A stretch of 64,000 bases of DNA from SHXO01 sp964523885 (GCA_964523885.1 CAZFYX010000094.1:7369-71368); one strand, 5' to 3'; shown: positions 44,360 through 54,008, counted from the first letter of the stretch. The notes: generated from the letters alone by a model not told the origin. Program-made: numbers and translations.

Positions 44360-46270
44360 ATGTTCGATCTGGTCAAGAGCCACAAGGTCATCATCGGGAT
44401 CATCCTGTTCCTGGTCTCGGTTCCGTTCGCGTTCTTCGGCATCGACTTCTACTTCCGCGGCGGTGACTCGGCCGGGCAGGTGGCCAGGGTAGGGGGTGTC
44501 CCGATCTCGCCGGTGGAGTACGAGAAGGCGCTCCAGCAACGCCAGGAGCAGCTGCGCCAGCAGATGCAGGGCCGGGCCGACGCCCAGCTGCTCAACAGCC
44601 CCGAGGTGCGCCGTGCGGTCCTGGGTCAGCTGGTGGACGAGCGGCTGCTGTACACCGCCGCAGTCGAGGCCGGGATCTCGGTCTCCGCCGAGGAACTGCA
44701 GAAGGTGATCGCGAGCATTCCCGCCTTCCGCGACAACGGCGGACAGGGGGCATTCTCGCGCCAGCTCTACGAGGCTGCGCTGCGCTCGCAGAACATGACC
44801 GAGGCGGGCTTCGAGGCGATGCTGCGCCGCGACCTGATCCTCAACCGCGCCCGCGGCACGCTGGCTGCCACGGCGTTCATGCCCGCGTCCGTGCTCGATC
44901 GTCTCTACCGCCTGCGCGGCGAGCAACGCGAGGTGAGCCAGGAGGTGTTCGCGCCGCAGGCCTATCTCTCGAAGGTCAAGGTCGATCCGGCCGAGGCCCA
45001 GGCCTACTACGACGGCCACAAGGCGCAGTTCCGCATCCCCGAGAAGGTCAAGGTCGAATACGCGCTGCTCTCGCTGGACCGCGTGCTGCAGCAGGTCCAG
45101 GTCACGCCCGAGCAGATCAAGCAGTACTACGAGGAGCGCCGCGCACAGTTCGAGACGCCGGAGGAGCGGCGCGCCCGCCACATCCTCATCTCCGCGCCGA
45201 CCAGCGCCAGCGCCGAGCAGAAGGCCAAGGCGAAGGCGAAGGCCGAGGCGCTGGCTGCCGAAGTGCGCAAGGCGCCGAAGACATTCGCGGAGGTCGCCAA
45301 GAAGAACTCCGAGGATCCGGGCTCGGCGGCCGAGGGCGGCGACCTCGGCTTCTTCCCGCGCGGCCGGATGGTCAAGCCGTTCGACGAGGCGATCTTCGCC
45401 GCCAAGCCCGGCGACATCGTCGGACCCATCGAGACCCAGTACGGCTACCACGTGATCCAGCTCGAGGAGATCAAGTCGGGCGGCACGGGCCCCGGGTTCG
45501 AAGCGGTGAAGGCGCAGGCGGAGGCCGACCTGAAGAAGGCCGAAGCCGGACGCAGGTTCGCGGAGGCCGCCGAGGGCTTCAGCAACGTGATCTACGAGCA
45601 GCCCGACAGCCTGGAGCCGGCCGTCAAGCAGTTCGGCCTGGTGGTGCAGAAGAGCAACTGGATCAGCCGGGAGGGCGGTGCCCCGGAGGATCCGCTACTG
45701 AACAACCAGAAGTTCCTCACTGCGGTGTTCACCGACGACGTCCTGAAGGACCACCGCAACTCCGAGGCCGTGGAGATCGCGCCCAACGTGCTGGTCGCCG
45801 CACGCGTGATCGAGCACGAGGCGGCCAAGGAGCGCCCGTTCGCGGAGGTGCAGGCCGCCATCGTCCAGCAGCTGACCCGCGAGAAGGCGGCCAAGCTGGC
45901 GCGGGAAGCCGGCGAGGCCCGGCTGGCGCAACTGCGCAAGGGAGAGGGCGGCGGCGGCACCTGGACCGCACCGCAGCTGGTGTCGCGCGAGCGCCTGGGC
46001 GACCTGCAGCCCGACGCCGCCCGTGCCGTGTTCAGTGCGGAGACCGCGAAGCTGCCCAGTTACGCCGGCGCCCCGGTCGACGATCGCTACATCGTCTACC
46101 GCATCAGCAAGGTGGTGGACGGCCCGGCCATCTCGCCGGAGGAGCGCAAGGCGCTCACGCGCCAGATCGACCAGGCCGCAGGGATGGAGGCCGGCAGCGC
46201 CAGCCTGGAGAGCCTGCGCAAGCGCATCGACGTGAAGATCAATCAGAAGCTGCTTCAGCCGAATGGCTGA
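44360..46270 (+). CDS. ppiD: SurA N-terminal domain / PpiD periplasmic folding chaperone
   Basis: 636-aa inner-membrane-anchored peptidyl-prolyl isomerase. A single membrane segment (about 10-30, KVIIGIILFLVSVPFAFFGID) is followed by a SurA_N-like region, then the parvulin domain with RRARHILISAPTSASAEQKAKAKAKAEALA and KNSEDPGSAAEGGDLGFFPRGRMVKPFDEAIFAAKPGDIVGPIETQYGYHVIQLEE. It helps fold outer-membrane and periplasmic proteins leaving the Sec translocon. ATG 44360 is the only start that gives the membrane anchor directly. Located between the tRNA pair and fabI, as in many Betaproteobacteria. Confidence 0.94.
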   Translation: MFDLVKSHKVIIGIILFLVSVPFAFFGIDFYFRGGDSAGQVARVGGVPISPVEYEKALQQRQEQLRQQMQGRADAQLLNSPEVRRAVLGQLVDERLLYTAAVEAGISVSAEELQKVIASIPAFRDNGGQGAFSRQLYEAALRSQNMTEAGFEAMLRRDLILNRARGTLAATAFMPASVLDRLYRLRGEQREVSQEVFAPQAYLSKVKVDPAEAQAYYDGHKAQFRIPEKVKVEYALLSLDRVLQQVQVTPEQIKQYYEERRAQFETPEERRARHILISAPTSASAEQKAKAKAKAEALAAEVRKAPKTFAEVAKKNSEDPGSAAEGGDLGFFPRGRMVKPFDEAIFAAKPGDIVGPIETQYGYHVIQLEEIKSGGTGPGFEAVKAQAEADLKKAEAGRRFAEAAEGFSNVIYEQPDSLEPAVKQFGLVVQKSNWISREGGAPEDPLLNNQKFLTAVFTDDVLKDHRNSEAVEIAPNVLVAARVIEHEAAKERPFAEVQAAIVQQLTREKAAKLAREAGEARLAQLRKGEGGGGTWTAPQLVSRERLGDLQPDAARAVFSAETAKLPSYAGAPVDDRYIVYRISKVVDGPAISPEERKALTRQIDQAAGMEAGSASLESLRKRIDVKINQKLLQPNG

Positions 46271-46283
46271 CGCCGCGGGCGTC

Positions 46284-46371
46284 AGGCTCTAGGCCCCAGG
46301 CGCGAGACGCCAGAAAAATCGCACGGCGACACGCATTACATCTGGCGTCTAGGGCCTAGGGCCTAGGGCCT
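46284..46371. repeat. Hairpin of 7-nt CTAGGCC / CTAGGGC units
   Basis: The left arm AGGCTCTAGGCCCCAGGCGC and on (46284-46314) faces TCTGGCGTCTAGGGC and on (46341-46371). The right arm has CTAGGGC three times in a row. It lies between the convergent ppiD and fabI genes and has the same unit as the hairpin at 7164-7248. Confidence 0.85.
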
Positions 46372-46372
46372 G

Positions 46373-46409
46373 CTGGAGTGAGGCTCGACCGCGTCGAACC
46401 TCACTCCAG
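46373..46409. terminator. Strong hairpin overlapping the fabI stop codon
   Basis: CTGGAGTGAGG (46373-46383) is perfectly inverse to CCTCACTCCAG (46399-46409), and TCGAC/GTCGA extends the stem inside, with one mismatch. The fabI stop (46401-46403) lies in the right arm. There is no T-run, so it may act as a bidirectional RNA end rather than a classical terminator. Confidence 0.5.
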
Positions 46410-47186
46410 CACCCCGAACGCCACGCTGCTGAACCCCGCATCCACGTAGATCACCTGCCCGGTGATCCCGCTCGACAGTCCGCTGCACAGGAATGCGGCG
46501 GTGTCGCCCACCTCCTCGGTGGTGACATTGCGCCGCATCGGCGCGACCTTCTCGTTGTAGGCGAGGATCTTCCCGAACCCGCCGATGCCGGCAGCGGCCA
46601 GGGTCTTGATCGGTCCGGCCGAGATGGCGTTGACGCGGATGCCCTTCGGACCCAGGCTGTAGGCCATGTAGCGCATGTTCGCCTCCAGGCTCGCCTTGGC
46701 CACGCCCATGACGTTGTAGTTGGGCATCGAGCGCTCGGCGCCCAGGTAGGACAGGGTGACCAGGGCAGCCGGCCGGCCCTCCATCATCGGCAGCCCGCGC
46801 TTGGCCAGCGCGGCGAAGCTGTAGCTGCTGATGTCGTGCGAGATCCGGAACGCTTCGCGGCTCACGTTCTCGAGGTAGTCGCCGGCCAGCGCCTCGCGCG
46901 GGGCGAAGGCGATCGAGTGGATGATCCCGTCGAGCCCGTCCCACCGCGCGCCCAGCCCTTCGAACAGCTGGTCGATCTCGGCATCGTTGGTCACGTCGCA
47001 GGGGAACACCAGCTCGTTGCCGAACTCCCTGGCCAGTGTGAGGACGCGGTCCTTCACGCCCTCGCCCTGGTAGGTGAAGGCGAGCGTCGCGCCCTCGCGC
47101 GCCATGGAGCGTGCAATGCCATAGGCGATCGAGCGGTTGCTCAGCATGCCGGTGACGAGGATCTTCTTGCCCTGCAGAAAGCCCAT
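46401..47186 (-). CDS. fabI: Enoyl-[acyl-carrier-protein] reductase (NADH)
   Basis: 261-aa FabI that reduces enoyl-ACP in the last step of fatty-acid elongation. It opens with MGFLQGKKILVTGMLSNRSIAYGIA, the usual FabI nucleotide site. The catalytic Tyr and Lys are spaced Y-x6-K in SMPNYNVMGVAKASLEANMRYMA, which sets FabI apart from ordinary SDRs. The C-terminus GITGQVIYVDAGFSS is normal. It is convergent with ppiD and divergent from the ABC transporter operon. It is a known target of triclosan-type inhibitors. Confidence 0.97.
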   Translation of the reverse strand: MGFLQGKKILVTGMLSNRSIAYGIARSMAREGATLAFTYQGEGVKDRVLTLAREFGNELVFPCDVTNDAEIDQLFEGLGARWDGLDGIIHSIAFAPREALAGDYLENVSREAFRISHDISSYSFAALAKRGLPMMEGRPAALVTLSYLGAERSMPNYNVMGVAKASLEANMRYMAYSLGPKGIRVNAISAGPIKTLAAAGIGGFGKILAYNEKVAPMRRNVTTEEVGDTAAFLCSGLSSGITGQVIYVDAGFSSVAFGVLE

Positions 47187-47303
47187 GGCGGACTCCGTGA
47201 CGTAAAGGCGAGATTATAGAGATTCCCCATTCCGGGGCGGGTGTGCTGCGGCGCGACGACGAAAGCCCCGCATCGGCCCATTTCGATCGGGTACACTCGC
47301 CGC

Positions 47304-49496
47304 ATGTGGCATCTGGTGCGAGCCTTCGTCCTGTGCGCCGCGCTGGTCACCGGCGGCTGCGGGGAGCCTTGGAACAACCCCTATCCGGTCTCCGACCGGA
47401 ACGCCAACATCCTCTACAGCTCGTTCTTCGACCGCCCCAAGCACCTCGATCCGGTGCAGTCGTACTCCGAGAACGAGTACGCGTTCATCGCCAACATCTA
47501 CATGCCGCCGCTGCAGTATCACTACCTGAAGCGGCCCTACGAGCTGGTGCCTCTCGCCAGCGACGGCATGCCGGTCGCGCGCTACTTCGACGGGCAGGAC
47601 CGGGAACTGCCCGACGATGCGCCCGCCAGCCAGATCGCCTATGCCGTCTACGAGATCCGCATCAGGCCGGGCTTCAAGTACCAGCCGCACCCGGCCTTCG
47701 CGCTCGGCCCGGACGGGAAGCCGCCGTATGCCCGGCTCACGCCGGAGCAGGTGCAAGGCATCCGCACCCTGGGCGACTTCGCGCAGACCGGCACGCGCGA
47801 AGTGGTCGCCGCCGACTACGTCTACCAGCTCAAGCGCCTCGCGAACCCGCGGCTGCACTCCCCGATCCTCGGCCTGATGAGCGAGTACATCGTGGGACTG
47901 AAGGAGTATGCCGGTGAGATGCAGGCACTGGGCAAGCGGACTCCGCCCGGCGAGCTGATCGACCTGGAGAGCCGCGAGATCAGCGGCGTCCGCGCCGTTG
48001 ACCGCTATACCTACACCATCCGGATCAAGGGCAAGTACCCGCAATTCACCTACTGGCTGGCCATGCCGTTCTTCGCCCCGATTCCGGTCGAGGCGGACCG
48101 CTTCTACGCGCAGCCCGGGCTGGCCGAGCGCAACATCAACTTCGACTGGTATCCGGTGGGCAGCGGCCCGTACATGCTCGCGGTGAACAATCCCAACCGC
48201 GAGATGGTGCTGGCACGCAACCCGAACTTCCCGGGCGAACCCTATCCCTCGGAGGGGGAGCCGGGCGATGCCGCGGCCGGGTTGCTGAAGGATGCCGGCA
48301 AGCCGATGCCGTTCATCGACAAGGTGGTGTTCAGCCGGGAGAAGGAGAGCATCCCCTACTGGAACAAGTTCCTGCAGGGCTATTACGATGCCTCGGGGAT
48401 CAGCTCGGACAACTTCGACCAGGTGATCCAGATCACCGGCACCGGCGACGTGGAGCTCACCCCGGAGATGCGCGCGCAGGGCATCGACCTGCAGACCTCC
48501 GTGGCTGCCTCGATCTCGTACATCGGCTTCAACATGCTCGACCCGGTGGTCGGCGGCGATTCCGCAAAGCCGGGTGACGCCGAACGCGCGCGCAAGCTGC
48601 GCCAGGCGATCTCGATCGCACTGGACCAGGAGGATTTCATCTCGATCTTCCTCAACGGTCGTGGCATCGCGGCGCAGGGGCCGCTTCCCCCGGGCATCTT
48701 CGGCTATCGCGAGGGCGAGGCGGGGATCAACCGGTACATGTACGACTGGGCCAATGGCGAGCCGCGCCGCAAGTCGCGCGAGTACGCGCAACAGCTGCTG
48801 GCCGAAGCCGGCTACGCCAACGGCATCGACAAGGCGACCGGCAAGCCGCTGACCATCTACTTCGACAGCACGCTCAACGGCGTGGGCGCGAAGCCGCGCA
48901 CCGACTGGCTGATCAAGCAGCTGGCCAAGATCGACGTGCAGCTGGTGATGCGCAACACCGACTACAACCGCTTCCAGGACAAGATGCGCAAGGGCACGGC
49001 ACAGCTGTACTACTGGGGCTGGAACGCCGACTACCCGGATCCGGAGAACTTCCTGTTCCTGTTCCACGGGCCGCAGGCGAAAGCGAAGTTCAGCGGCGAG
49101 AATGCGTCGAACTACATGAACCCCGAGTTCGACACGCTGTTCGAGCGGATGCGCGAGACCGGCAATGGCCCGGAGCGCCAGGAGCTGGTCGACCAGCTGG
49201 TCGAGATGCTGCGGCGGGACGCGCCCTGGGCCGGTGGTTTCCACGCCAAGGACTATGCCCTGGCCCAGCAGTGGGTGTACAACCGCAAGCCCAACAAGAT
49301 GGCCAACAACACCCTGAAGTACCAGCGGATCGATCCCGTGCTGCGCGAGGGGCTGCGCGACCGGTGGAACCGGCCGGTGCTGTGGCCGGCGGCGCTGCTG
49401 CTGCTGCTCGTCGCAGCGAGCCTGGTGCCGGCGGTGCGCGTGTACCGCCGCCGGGAGCGCGCCGGGGCGCTGGCCGGGCAGCGGGAAGGGGCGTAG
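47304..49496 (+). CDS. Oligopeptide-type ABC transporter substrate-binding lipoprotein with C-terminal membrane segment
   Basis: 730-aa extracytoplasmic solute-binding protein of family 5. The N-terminus has a lipobox (LVTGGCGEP, Cys about 19), so it should be lipid-anchored. The body contains FFDRPKHLDPVQSYSENEYAFI, VAADYVYQLKRLANPR and QLYYWGWNADYPDPENFLFLFHGP, matching peptide-binding proteins. Unusually, it ends with a hydrophobic segment (about 690-712, PVLWPAALLLLLVAASLVPAV) and a basic tail, giving a second anchor. First gene of a four-gene transporter operon, divergent from fabI. Substrate not known; peptides are likely. Confidence 0.9.
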   Translation: MWHLVRAFVLCAALVTGGCGEPWNNPYPVSDRNANILYSSFFDRPKHLDPVQSYSENEYAFIANIYMPPLQYHYLKRPYELVPLASDGMPVARYFDGQDRELPDDAPASQIAYAVYEIRIRPGFKYQPHPAFALGPDGKPPYARLTPEQVQGIRTLGDFAQTGTREVVAADYVYQLKRLANPRLHSPILGLMSEYIVGLKEYAGEMQALGKRTPPGELIDLESREISGVRAVDRYTYTIRIKGKYPQFTYWLAMPFFAPIPVEADRFYAQPGLAERNINFDWYPVGSGPYMLAVNNPNREMVLARNPNFPGEPYPSEGEPGDAAAGLLKDAGKPMPFIDKVVFSREKESIPYWNKFLQGYYDASGISSDNFDQVIQITGTGDVELTPEMRAQGIDLQTSVAASISYIGFNMLDPVVGGDSAKPGDAERARKLRQAISIALDQEDFISIFLNGRGIAAQGPLPPGIFGYREGEAGINRYMYDWANGEPRRKSREYAQQLLAEAGYANGIDKATGKPLTIYFDSTLNGVGAKPRTDWLIKQLAKIDVQLVMRNTDYNRFQDKMRKGTAQLYYWGWNADYPDPENFLFLFHGPQAKAKFSGENASNYMNPEFDTLFERMRETGNGPERQELVDQLVEMLRRDAPWAGGFHAKDYALAQQWVYNRKPNKMANNTLKYQRIDPVLREGLRDRWNRPVLWPAALLLLLVAASLVPAVRVYRRRERAGALAGQREGA

Positions 49497-49502
49497 CCGG
49501 CC

Positions 49503-50480
49503 GTGTTTGCCTACATCGTCAGGCGCGTGCTGTATGCCATCCCCATCCTGATCGGGGTGAACGTCATCACCTTCCTGCTCTTCTTCGTGGTGAACTCGCC
49601 GGACGACATGGCCCGGATGCACCTGGGCCAGAAGCGCGTGACGCCCGAGGCGATCGAGCGGTGGAAGGCGGACAAGGGGTACGACAAGCCGCTCTTCCTC
49701 AACCCGAAGGCCGAGGGCACCGGCAAGCTAGCCGACACCATCTTCTACACCAAATCGGTGAGCCTGTTCCGCTTCGAGTTCGGCAAGGCGGACGACGGGC
49801 GCGACATCGGCTACGAGATCAGCCTGCGCATGGGGCCGAGCCTCGCCATCGCCGTCCCCAGCCTGCTGGTTGGGCTCGCGTGCTACATCACCTTCGCGCT
49901 GAGCCTGGCGTTCTTCCGCGCGACCTACATCGATTTCCTCGGCGTGGTCGCCTGTGTCGCGGCGATGTCGATCTCGGGCCTGTTCTACATCATCGGCGGG
50001 CAGTACGTGGTCAGCAAGCTGTGGAATCTGGTGCCGATCTCCGGCTATGGCGACGGACTGGACGCCTGGCGCTTCGTGGTGCTGCCCGCCGCCATCGGCG
50101 TGATCGGCGGCATCGGTGCCAGCACCCGCCTGTACCGCACCATCTTCCTGGAGGAGATCGGCCGCGACTACGTGCGCACGGCCCGGGCCAAGGGCATGAC
50201 CGAGTGGCGCGTGCTGTTCGGGCACGTGCTGCGCAACGGCCTCATACCGATCCTGACCGGCGTGGTGGTGGCGATCCCGACGCTGTTCATCGGCAGCCTG
50301 GTGCTGGAGTCGTTCTTCGGCATTCCCGGCCTGGGCAGCTACACGATCGACGCGATCCAGTCCCAGGACTTCATGGTGGTGCGGGCGATGGTGTTCCTCG
50401 GCTCGGTGCTCTACATCGTCGGCCTGATCCTCACCGACATCTCCTACACCATCGCGGATCCGCGGATCCGCCTGCAGTAG
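49503..50480 (+). CDS. ABC transporter permease, OppB/YejB type
   Basis: 325-aa inner-membrane protein starting at GTG 49503, six bases after the binding-protein gene. The N-terminal FAYIVRRVLYAIPILIGVNVITFLLFFVV is the OppB/DppB signature. Six membrane segments can be drawn. The EAA loop that contacts the ATPase is RTARAKGMTEWRVLFGHVLRNGLIP. A periplasmic stretch between about 35 and 115 includes VSLFRFEFGKADDGRDIGYEIS. Partner permease follows 14 bases later. Confidence 0.93.
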   Translation: MFAYIVRRVLYAIPILIGVNVITFLLFFVVNSPDDMARMHLGQKRVTPEAIERWKADKGYDKPLFLNPKAEGTGKLADTIFYTKSVSLFRFEFGKADDGRDIGYEISLRMGPSLAIAVPSLLVGLACYITFALSLAFFRATYIDFLGVVACVAAMSISGLFYIIGGQYVVSKLWNLVPISGYGDGLDAWRFVVLPAAIGVIGGIGASTRLYRTIFLEEIGRDYVRTARAKGMTEWRVLFGHVLRNGLIPILTGVVVAIPTLFIGSLVLESFFGIPGLGSYTIDAIQSQDFMVVRAMVFLGSVLYIVGLILTDISYTIADPRIRLQ

Positions 50481-50494
50481 CGCCTGCGACATCG

Positions 50495-51958
50495 ATGCTT
50501 CTCAAGCCCGTCATCCTCTGGACCGATGCACTGATCTTCGTGCTGGTGGCGGCGGTCGTCGCATTCGCGTGGTACGTGAGCCGCCACGAGCACCTGCGCG
50601 TGCCCTGGCGCAAGGTGGCGCGCAGCCGGTACGGGATGTCGGCGCTGGTGGTACTGAGCGTGTTCATCGTGGTCGGGCTGCTCGACTCGCTGCACTTCCG
50701 GCTGGCGCTGGACAGCCGCAGCAACGACGGGCGGCCGAACTATTCGGCCGAGGTGCTCAGCGTGTTCGACGTGATCGCAGGACACCTGCGCAGCATGCCC
50801 GAGCACACCTATTCTGCGCCGCTGGCGGTATACGGGTACGCGAAGGAGACGGTGATCCGGCCCGATGGCATCGAGGCACGCGAGTTTCCCCGGCTGCGCT
50901 ACGGCGGCGCACACCTGAAGGACCCGGCGACCGAGCACGTTCCCGACCTGCTGCGGCGAACCCTGGCCGGACTGGGCCTTGCCGCCGTCGCCTGGATCGT
51001 GCTGACCATGCTGATCGCTGCCGTGCTGTCCAAGCATGACGATGGCGGCTTCGGTACCGCGCTCGACGCGATCATGCAGGGACGCACTGCGGTGCCCTGG
51101 CGCAGCATGCTGCTGACCGCGGGCGCGCTGCTGGCGGTGGCGGGGCCGATCGTCGTCCTCAGCGGGCAGTATCACGTGCTGGGCACGGACAAGGTCGGCC
51201 AGGACGTCCTCTACGAGTCGCTCAAGAGCATCCGGACCGGGCTGGTGATCGGCATCCTGACCACGCTGGTCATGCTCCCCTTCGCGGTGCTGCTCGGGAT
51301 CATGGCCGGCTACTTCCGCGGCTGGATCGACGATGCGATCACCTACCTGTACACCACCCTCAACTCGATCCCCAGCGTGCTCCTGATCGCCGCCTTCGTC
51401 CTGCTGGTGCAGGCCTGGATGGACGGCCGGCCGGAGCTGTTCGAGACGGTGACGGAGCGTGCCGACGTGCGCCTGCTGTTCCTGTGCATGATCCTGGGGG
51501 TGACCAGCTGGACCGGGCTGTGCCGCCTGCTGCGCGGCGAGGCGCTCAAGCTGCGCGAGACGGAGTACGTGCAGGCCGCGCGCGCCTTCGGCGTGCACGA
51601 CTGGCAGATCATCGTCCGGCACCTGGTGCCCAACGTCATGCACATCGTGCTGATCGCCGTGGTGATGGACTTCAGCGGGCTGGTGCTGGCCGAGGCGGTG
51701 CTGTCCTACGTCGGCGTGGGCGTCGACCCGTCGATGATCAGCTTCGGCACGATGATCAACAATGCCCGGCTCGAGCTCGCGCGTGATCCCATGGTGTGGT
51801 GGTCGCTGGCCGCGGCCTTCGTGTTCATGTTCCTTCTGGTGCTGTCGGCCAACCTGTTCTCCGACGCCGTGCGCGATGCCTTCGACCCGCGCCTGCGCAC
51901 GGGCTGGTCGGCCCTGAGCTTCACGCGCCGGCCCGGCGCCCTGGCCCCCGCACGATGA
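50495..51958 (+). CDS. ABC transporter permease, OppC/YejE type, with enlarged periplasmic insertion
   Basis: 487-aa permease, longer than the roughly 300-340 aa of OppC proteins. The first two segments (about 9-28 and 49-66) are followed by a long non-membrane stretch (about 67-150) and a third and fourth segment before the conserved core GTDKVGQDVLYESLKSIRTGLVIGI. The EAA loop is VQAARAFGVHDWQIIVRHLVPNVMH, then LAEAVLSYVGVGVDPSMISFGTMIN. Its ATG overlaps nothing upstream, but its stop overlaps the ATPase start (ATGA). The insertion may contact the membrane-anchored binding protein. Confidence 0.92.
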   Translation: MLLKPVILWTDALIFVLVAAVVAFAWYVSRHEHLRVPWRKVARSRYGMSALVVLSVFIVVGLLDSLHFRLALDSRSNDGRPNYSAEVLSVFDVIAGHLRSMPEHTYSAPLAVYGYAKETVIRPDGIEAREFPRLRYGGAHLKDPATEHVPDLLRRTLAGLGLAAVAWIVLTMLIAAVLSKHDDGGFGTALDAIMQGRTAVPWRSMLLTAGALLAVAGPIVVLSGQYHVLGTDKVGQDVLYESLKSIRTGLVIGILTTLVMLPFAVLLGIMAGYFRGWIDDAITYLYTTLNSIPSVLLIAAFVLLVQAWMDGRPELFETVTERADVRLLFLCMILGVTSWTGLCRLLRGEALKLRETEYVQAARAFGVHDWQIIVRHLVPNVMHIVLIAVVMDFSGLVLAEAVLSYVGVGVDPSMISFGTMINNARLELARDPMVWWSLAAAFVFMFLLVLSANLFSDAVRDAFDPRLRTGWSALSFTRRPGALAPAR

Positions 51959-53994
51959 ACCCGACGAACCCCGACGCCATCCTCGAGGTCCGCAACCTCT
52001 CCACCTGGCTGGAGACCGCCAAGGGCACGGTGCGCGCGGTGGACGGCGCGTCCTTCTCGATTGCACGCGGCGAGACCTTCGCCCTGGTGGGCGAATCGGG
52101 CTGCGGCAAGTCGATGACCGCGCTGTCGATCATGCGGCTGCTGCCCGACGCCGGCCACGTGGTGAGCGGCAGCGTGCACCTCGGCGGCAAGGACCTGCTC
52201 GAGTTGCCCGAGAGCCGGATGCGCGACGTGCGCGGCACGCAGCTCTCGATGATCTTCCAGGAGCCGGCCACCAGCCTGAACCCGGTCCTGACGGTGGCGG
52301 ACCAGATCATGGAGGTGCTCGCGCAGCACGCCGGCGTGCGCGGCGTGGCGGCGCGCGCACGGGCGGCCGAGCTCATGCAGCAGGTCGGCATCGCCGACTG
52401 CGCGCGGTGCCTGGATTCGTTTCCGTTCCAGCTGTCCGGGGGAATGAAGCAGCGGGTGATGATCGCGGTCGCGCTTGCCTGTCACCCTGCGCTGCTGATC
52501 GCCGACGAGCCGACCACGGCGTTGGACGTGACCATCCAGTCGCAGGTGCTCGACCTGCTGCGCGGCCTGCAGCGCACGGCCGGCATGTCGATCCTGCTCA
52601 TCACCCACGACCTCGGGGTCGTGTCGGAGGTCGCGCACCGGGTGGCGGTGATGTACGCGGGCGAGATCGTCGAGACCGCGCCCAGGGAGCGGTTCTTCGC
52701 CGCGCCGGCACACCCCTATTCGCGCAAGCTGTTCGAGGCGCTGCCCGGCACTGCAGCCCGCGAGAGGGGGCTGGCGGTGATCCCGGGTTCGGTCCCGCCG
52801 CTCACGCGGGAGTTTGCCGGCTGCCGATTTGCCGACCGCTGCGACCACGCCACCGCGCACTGTCGCAGCACGCTCCCGCCGCTCGTCGACCTGGGCGAGG
52901 GGCAGCAGGTGCGCTGTCACCTGTACGCCGAAGGCGGGAGCCGGGTGCGCGGCGCGCAAAGCGCGACCAGCACGGGCGCGCCGGGTGCCGGTGTTGCAGC
53001 ACAGAGCGCCAGCCTGCTGCGCGTCGAGGGCCTGAAGGTCTACTTCCCGATCCGCAAGGGCGTGTTCAAGCGGATCGTCGGGCAGGTGCGCGCCGTCGAT
53101 GGCGTAGACCTGGAGATCCCGTCACACCGCACGCTTGCCCTGGTGGGCGAGTCGGGGTGCGGCAAGACCACCGTCGGGCGCGGGCTGCTGCACCTGCTGC
53201 CGCTCACCGGCGGCCGCGTGCTGTTCGAGGGGAGCGACCTGGCGCACCTGAGCGCCGGGCAGCTGCGCGCGCGGCGCAAGGACATCCAGATCATCTTCCA
53301 GGATCCGTACGCATCGCTCAACCCGCGCATGCGCGTGATGGAAATCGTGGAGGAGGGCATGGCCGCGCTCGGCATCGGCAGCTGCGGCAGCGACCGGCAG
53401 GCGCGCGTGGATCGCATCCTGGAGCAGGTCGGGCTGTCGCCCGACATGAAGCAGCGCTACCCCCACGAGTTCTCGGGCGGGCAGCGGCCGCGCATCGCCA
53501 TCGCGCGGGCGCTGGCGGTGGAGCCCAAGCTGATCGTGTGCGACGAGCCGACCAGCGCGCTCGACGTTTCGGTGCAGGCCCAGATCCTGAACCTGCTGAA
53601 GGACCTGCAGACGCGCCTGGGGCTGTCCTACCTGTTCATCACGCACAACATCTCGGTGGTCGAGTTCATCGCGGACCGGGTTGCGGTGATGTACCTGGGG
53701 CGCATCGTGGAGCGCGGGCCGGTGGAGGAAGTGCTGAACCGGCCACGGCACCCGTACACCCGCGCGCTGCTGTCAGCGGTGCCGATGATCGAGCGCTCCG
53801 CCCGAAGCGAGGTGATCAGGCTGAAGGGCGAGCCGCCGTCGCCGGTGAATCCACCGTCGGGCTGCCATTTCCATCCGCGCTGCCCCAGTGCGATGCCGCA
53901 GTGCGCGCAGCAGTATCCGGATGCGCGCGCGGCCGGCGAGGATCACACTGTCTGTTGTCACCTGGAACAGCCGGCTCGGGCCGGCGGGCGCTGA
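51955..53994 (+). CDS. Fused ABC transporter ATPase (OppD-OppF / YejF type)
   Basis: 679-aa protein with two complete ATPase domains in one chain, as in YejF. Domain 1 has Walker A VGESGCGKSMTAL, signature LSGGMKQRVMIAVAL and Walker B LLIADEPTTALDVT. Domain 2 has VGESGCGKTTVGRG, FSGGQRPRIAIARAL and LIVCDEPTSALDVS. The second signature reads QRPR rather than the usual QRQR. Each half ends with the oligopeptide-transporter C-terminal Cys motif (FAGCRFADRCDHA and SGCHFHPRCPSAMPQC). It energises the transporter in the cytoplasm and is translationally coupled to the upstream permease. Confidence 0.95.
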   Translation: MNPTNPDAILEVRNLSTWLETAKGTVRAVDGASFSIARGETFALVGESGCGKSMTALSIMRLLPDAGHVVSGSVHLGGKDLLELPESRMRDVRGTQLSMIFQEPATSLNPVLTVADQIMEVLAQHAGVRGVAARARAAELMQQVGIADCARCLDSFPFQLSGGMKQRVMIAVALACHPALLIADEPTTALDVTIQSQVLDLLRGLQRTAGMSILLITHDLGVVSEVAHRVAVMYAGEIVETAPRERFFAAPAHPYSRKLFEALPGTAARERGLAVIPGSVPPLTREFAGCRFADRCDHATAHCRSTLPPLVDLGEGQQVRCHLYAEGGSRVRGAQSATSTGAPGAGVAAQSASLLRVEGLKVYFPIRKGVFKRIVGQVRAVDGVDLEIPSHRTLALVGESGCGKTTVGRGLLHLLPLTGGRVLFEGSDLAHLSAGQLRARRKDIQIIFQDPYASLNPRMRVMEIVEEGMAALGIGSCGSDRQARVDRILEQVGLSPDMKQRYPHEFSGGQRPRIAIARALAVEPKLIVCDEPTSALDVSVQAQILNLLKDLQTRLGLSYLFITHNISVVEFIADRVAVMYLGRIVERGPVEEVLNRPRHPYTRALLSAVPMIERSARSEVIRLKGEPPSPVNPPSGCHFHPRCPSAMPQCAQQYPDARAAGEDHTVCCHLEQPARAGGR

Positions 53995-54008
53995 GCGCGA
54001 GAGCGCGA

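Noticed and set aside
47214..49622. 802-residue minus-strand open frame opposite the binding-protein gene
   Set aside because: The plus strand encodes a clear family 5 solute-binding lipoprotein; the minus frame has shadow composition only.
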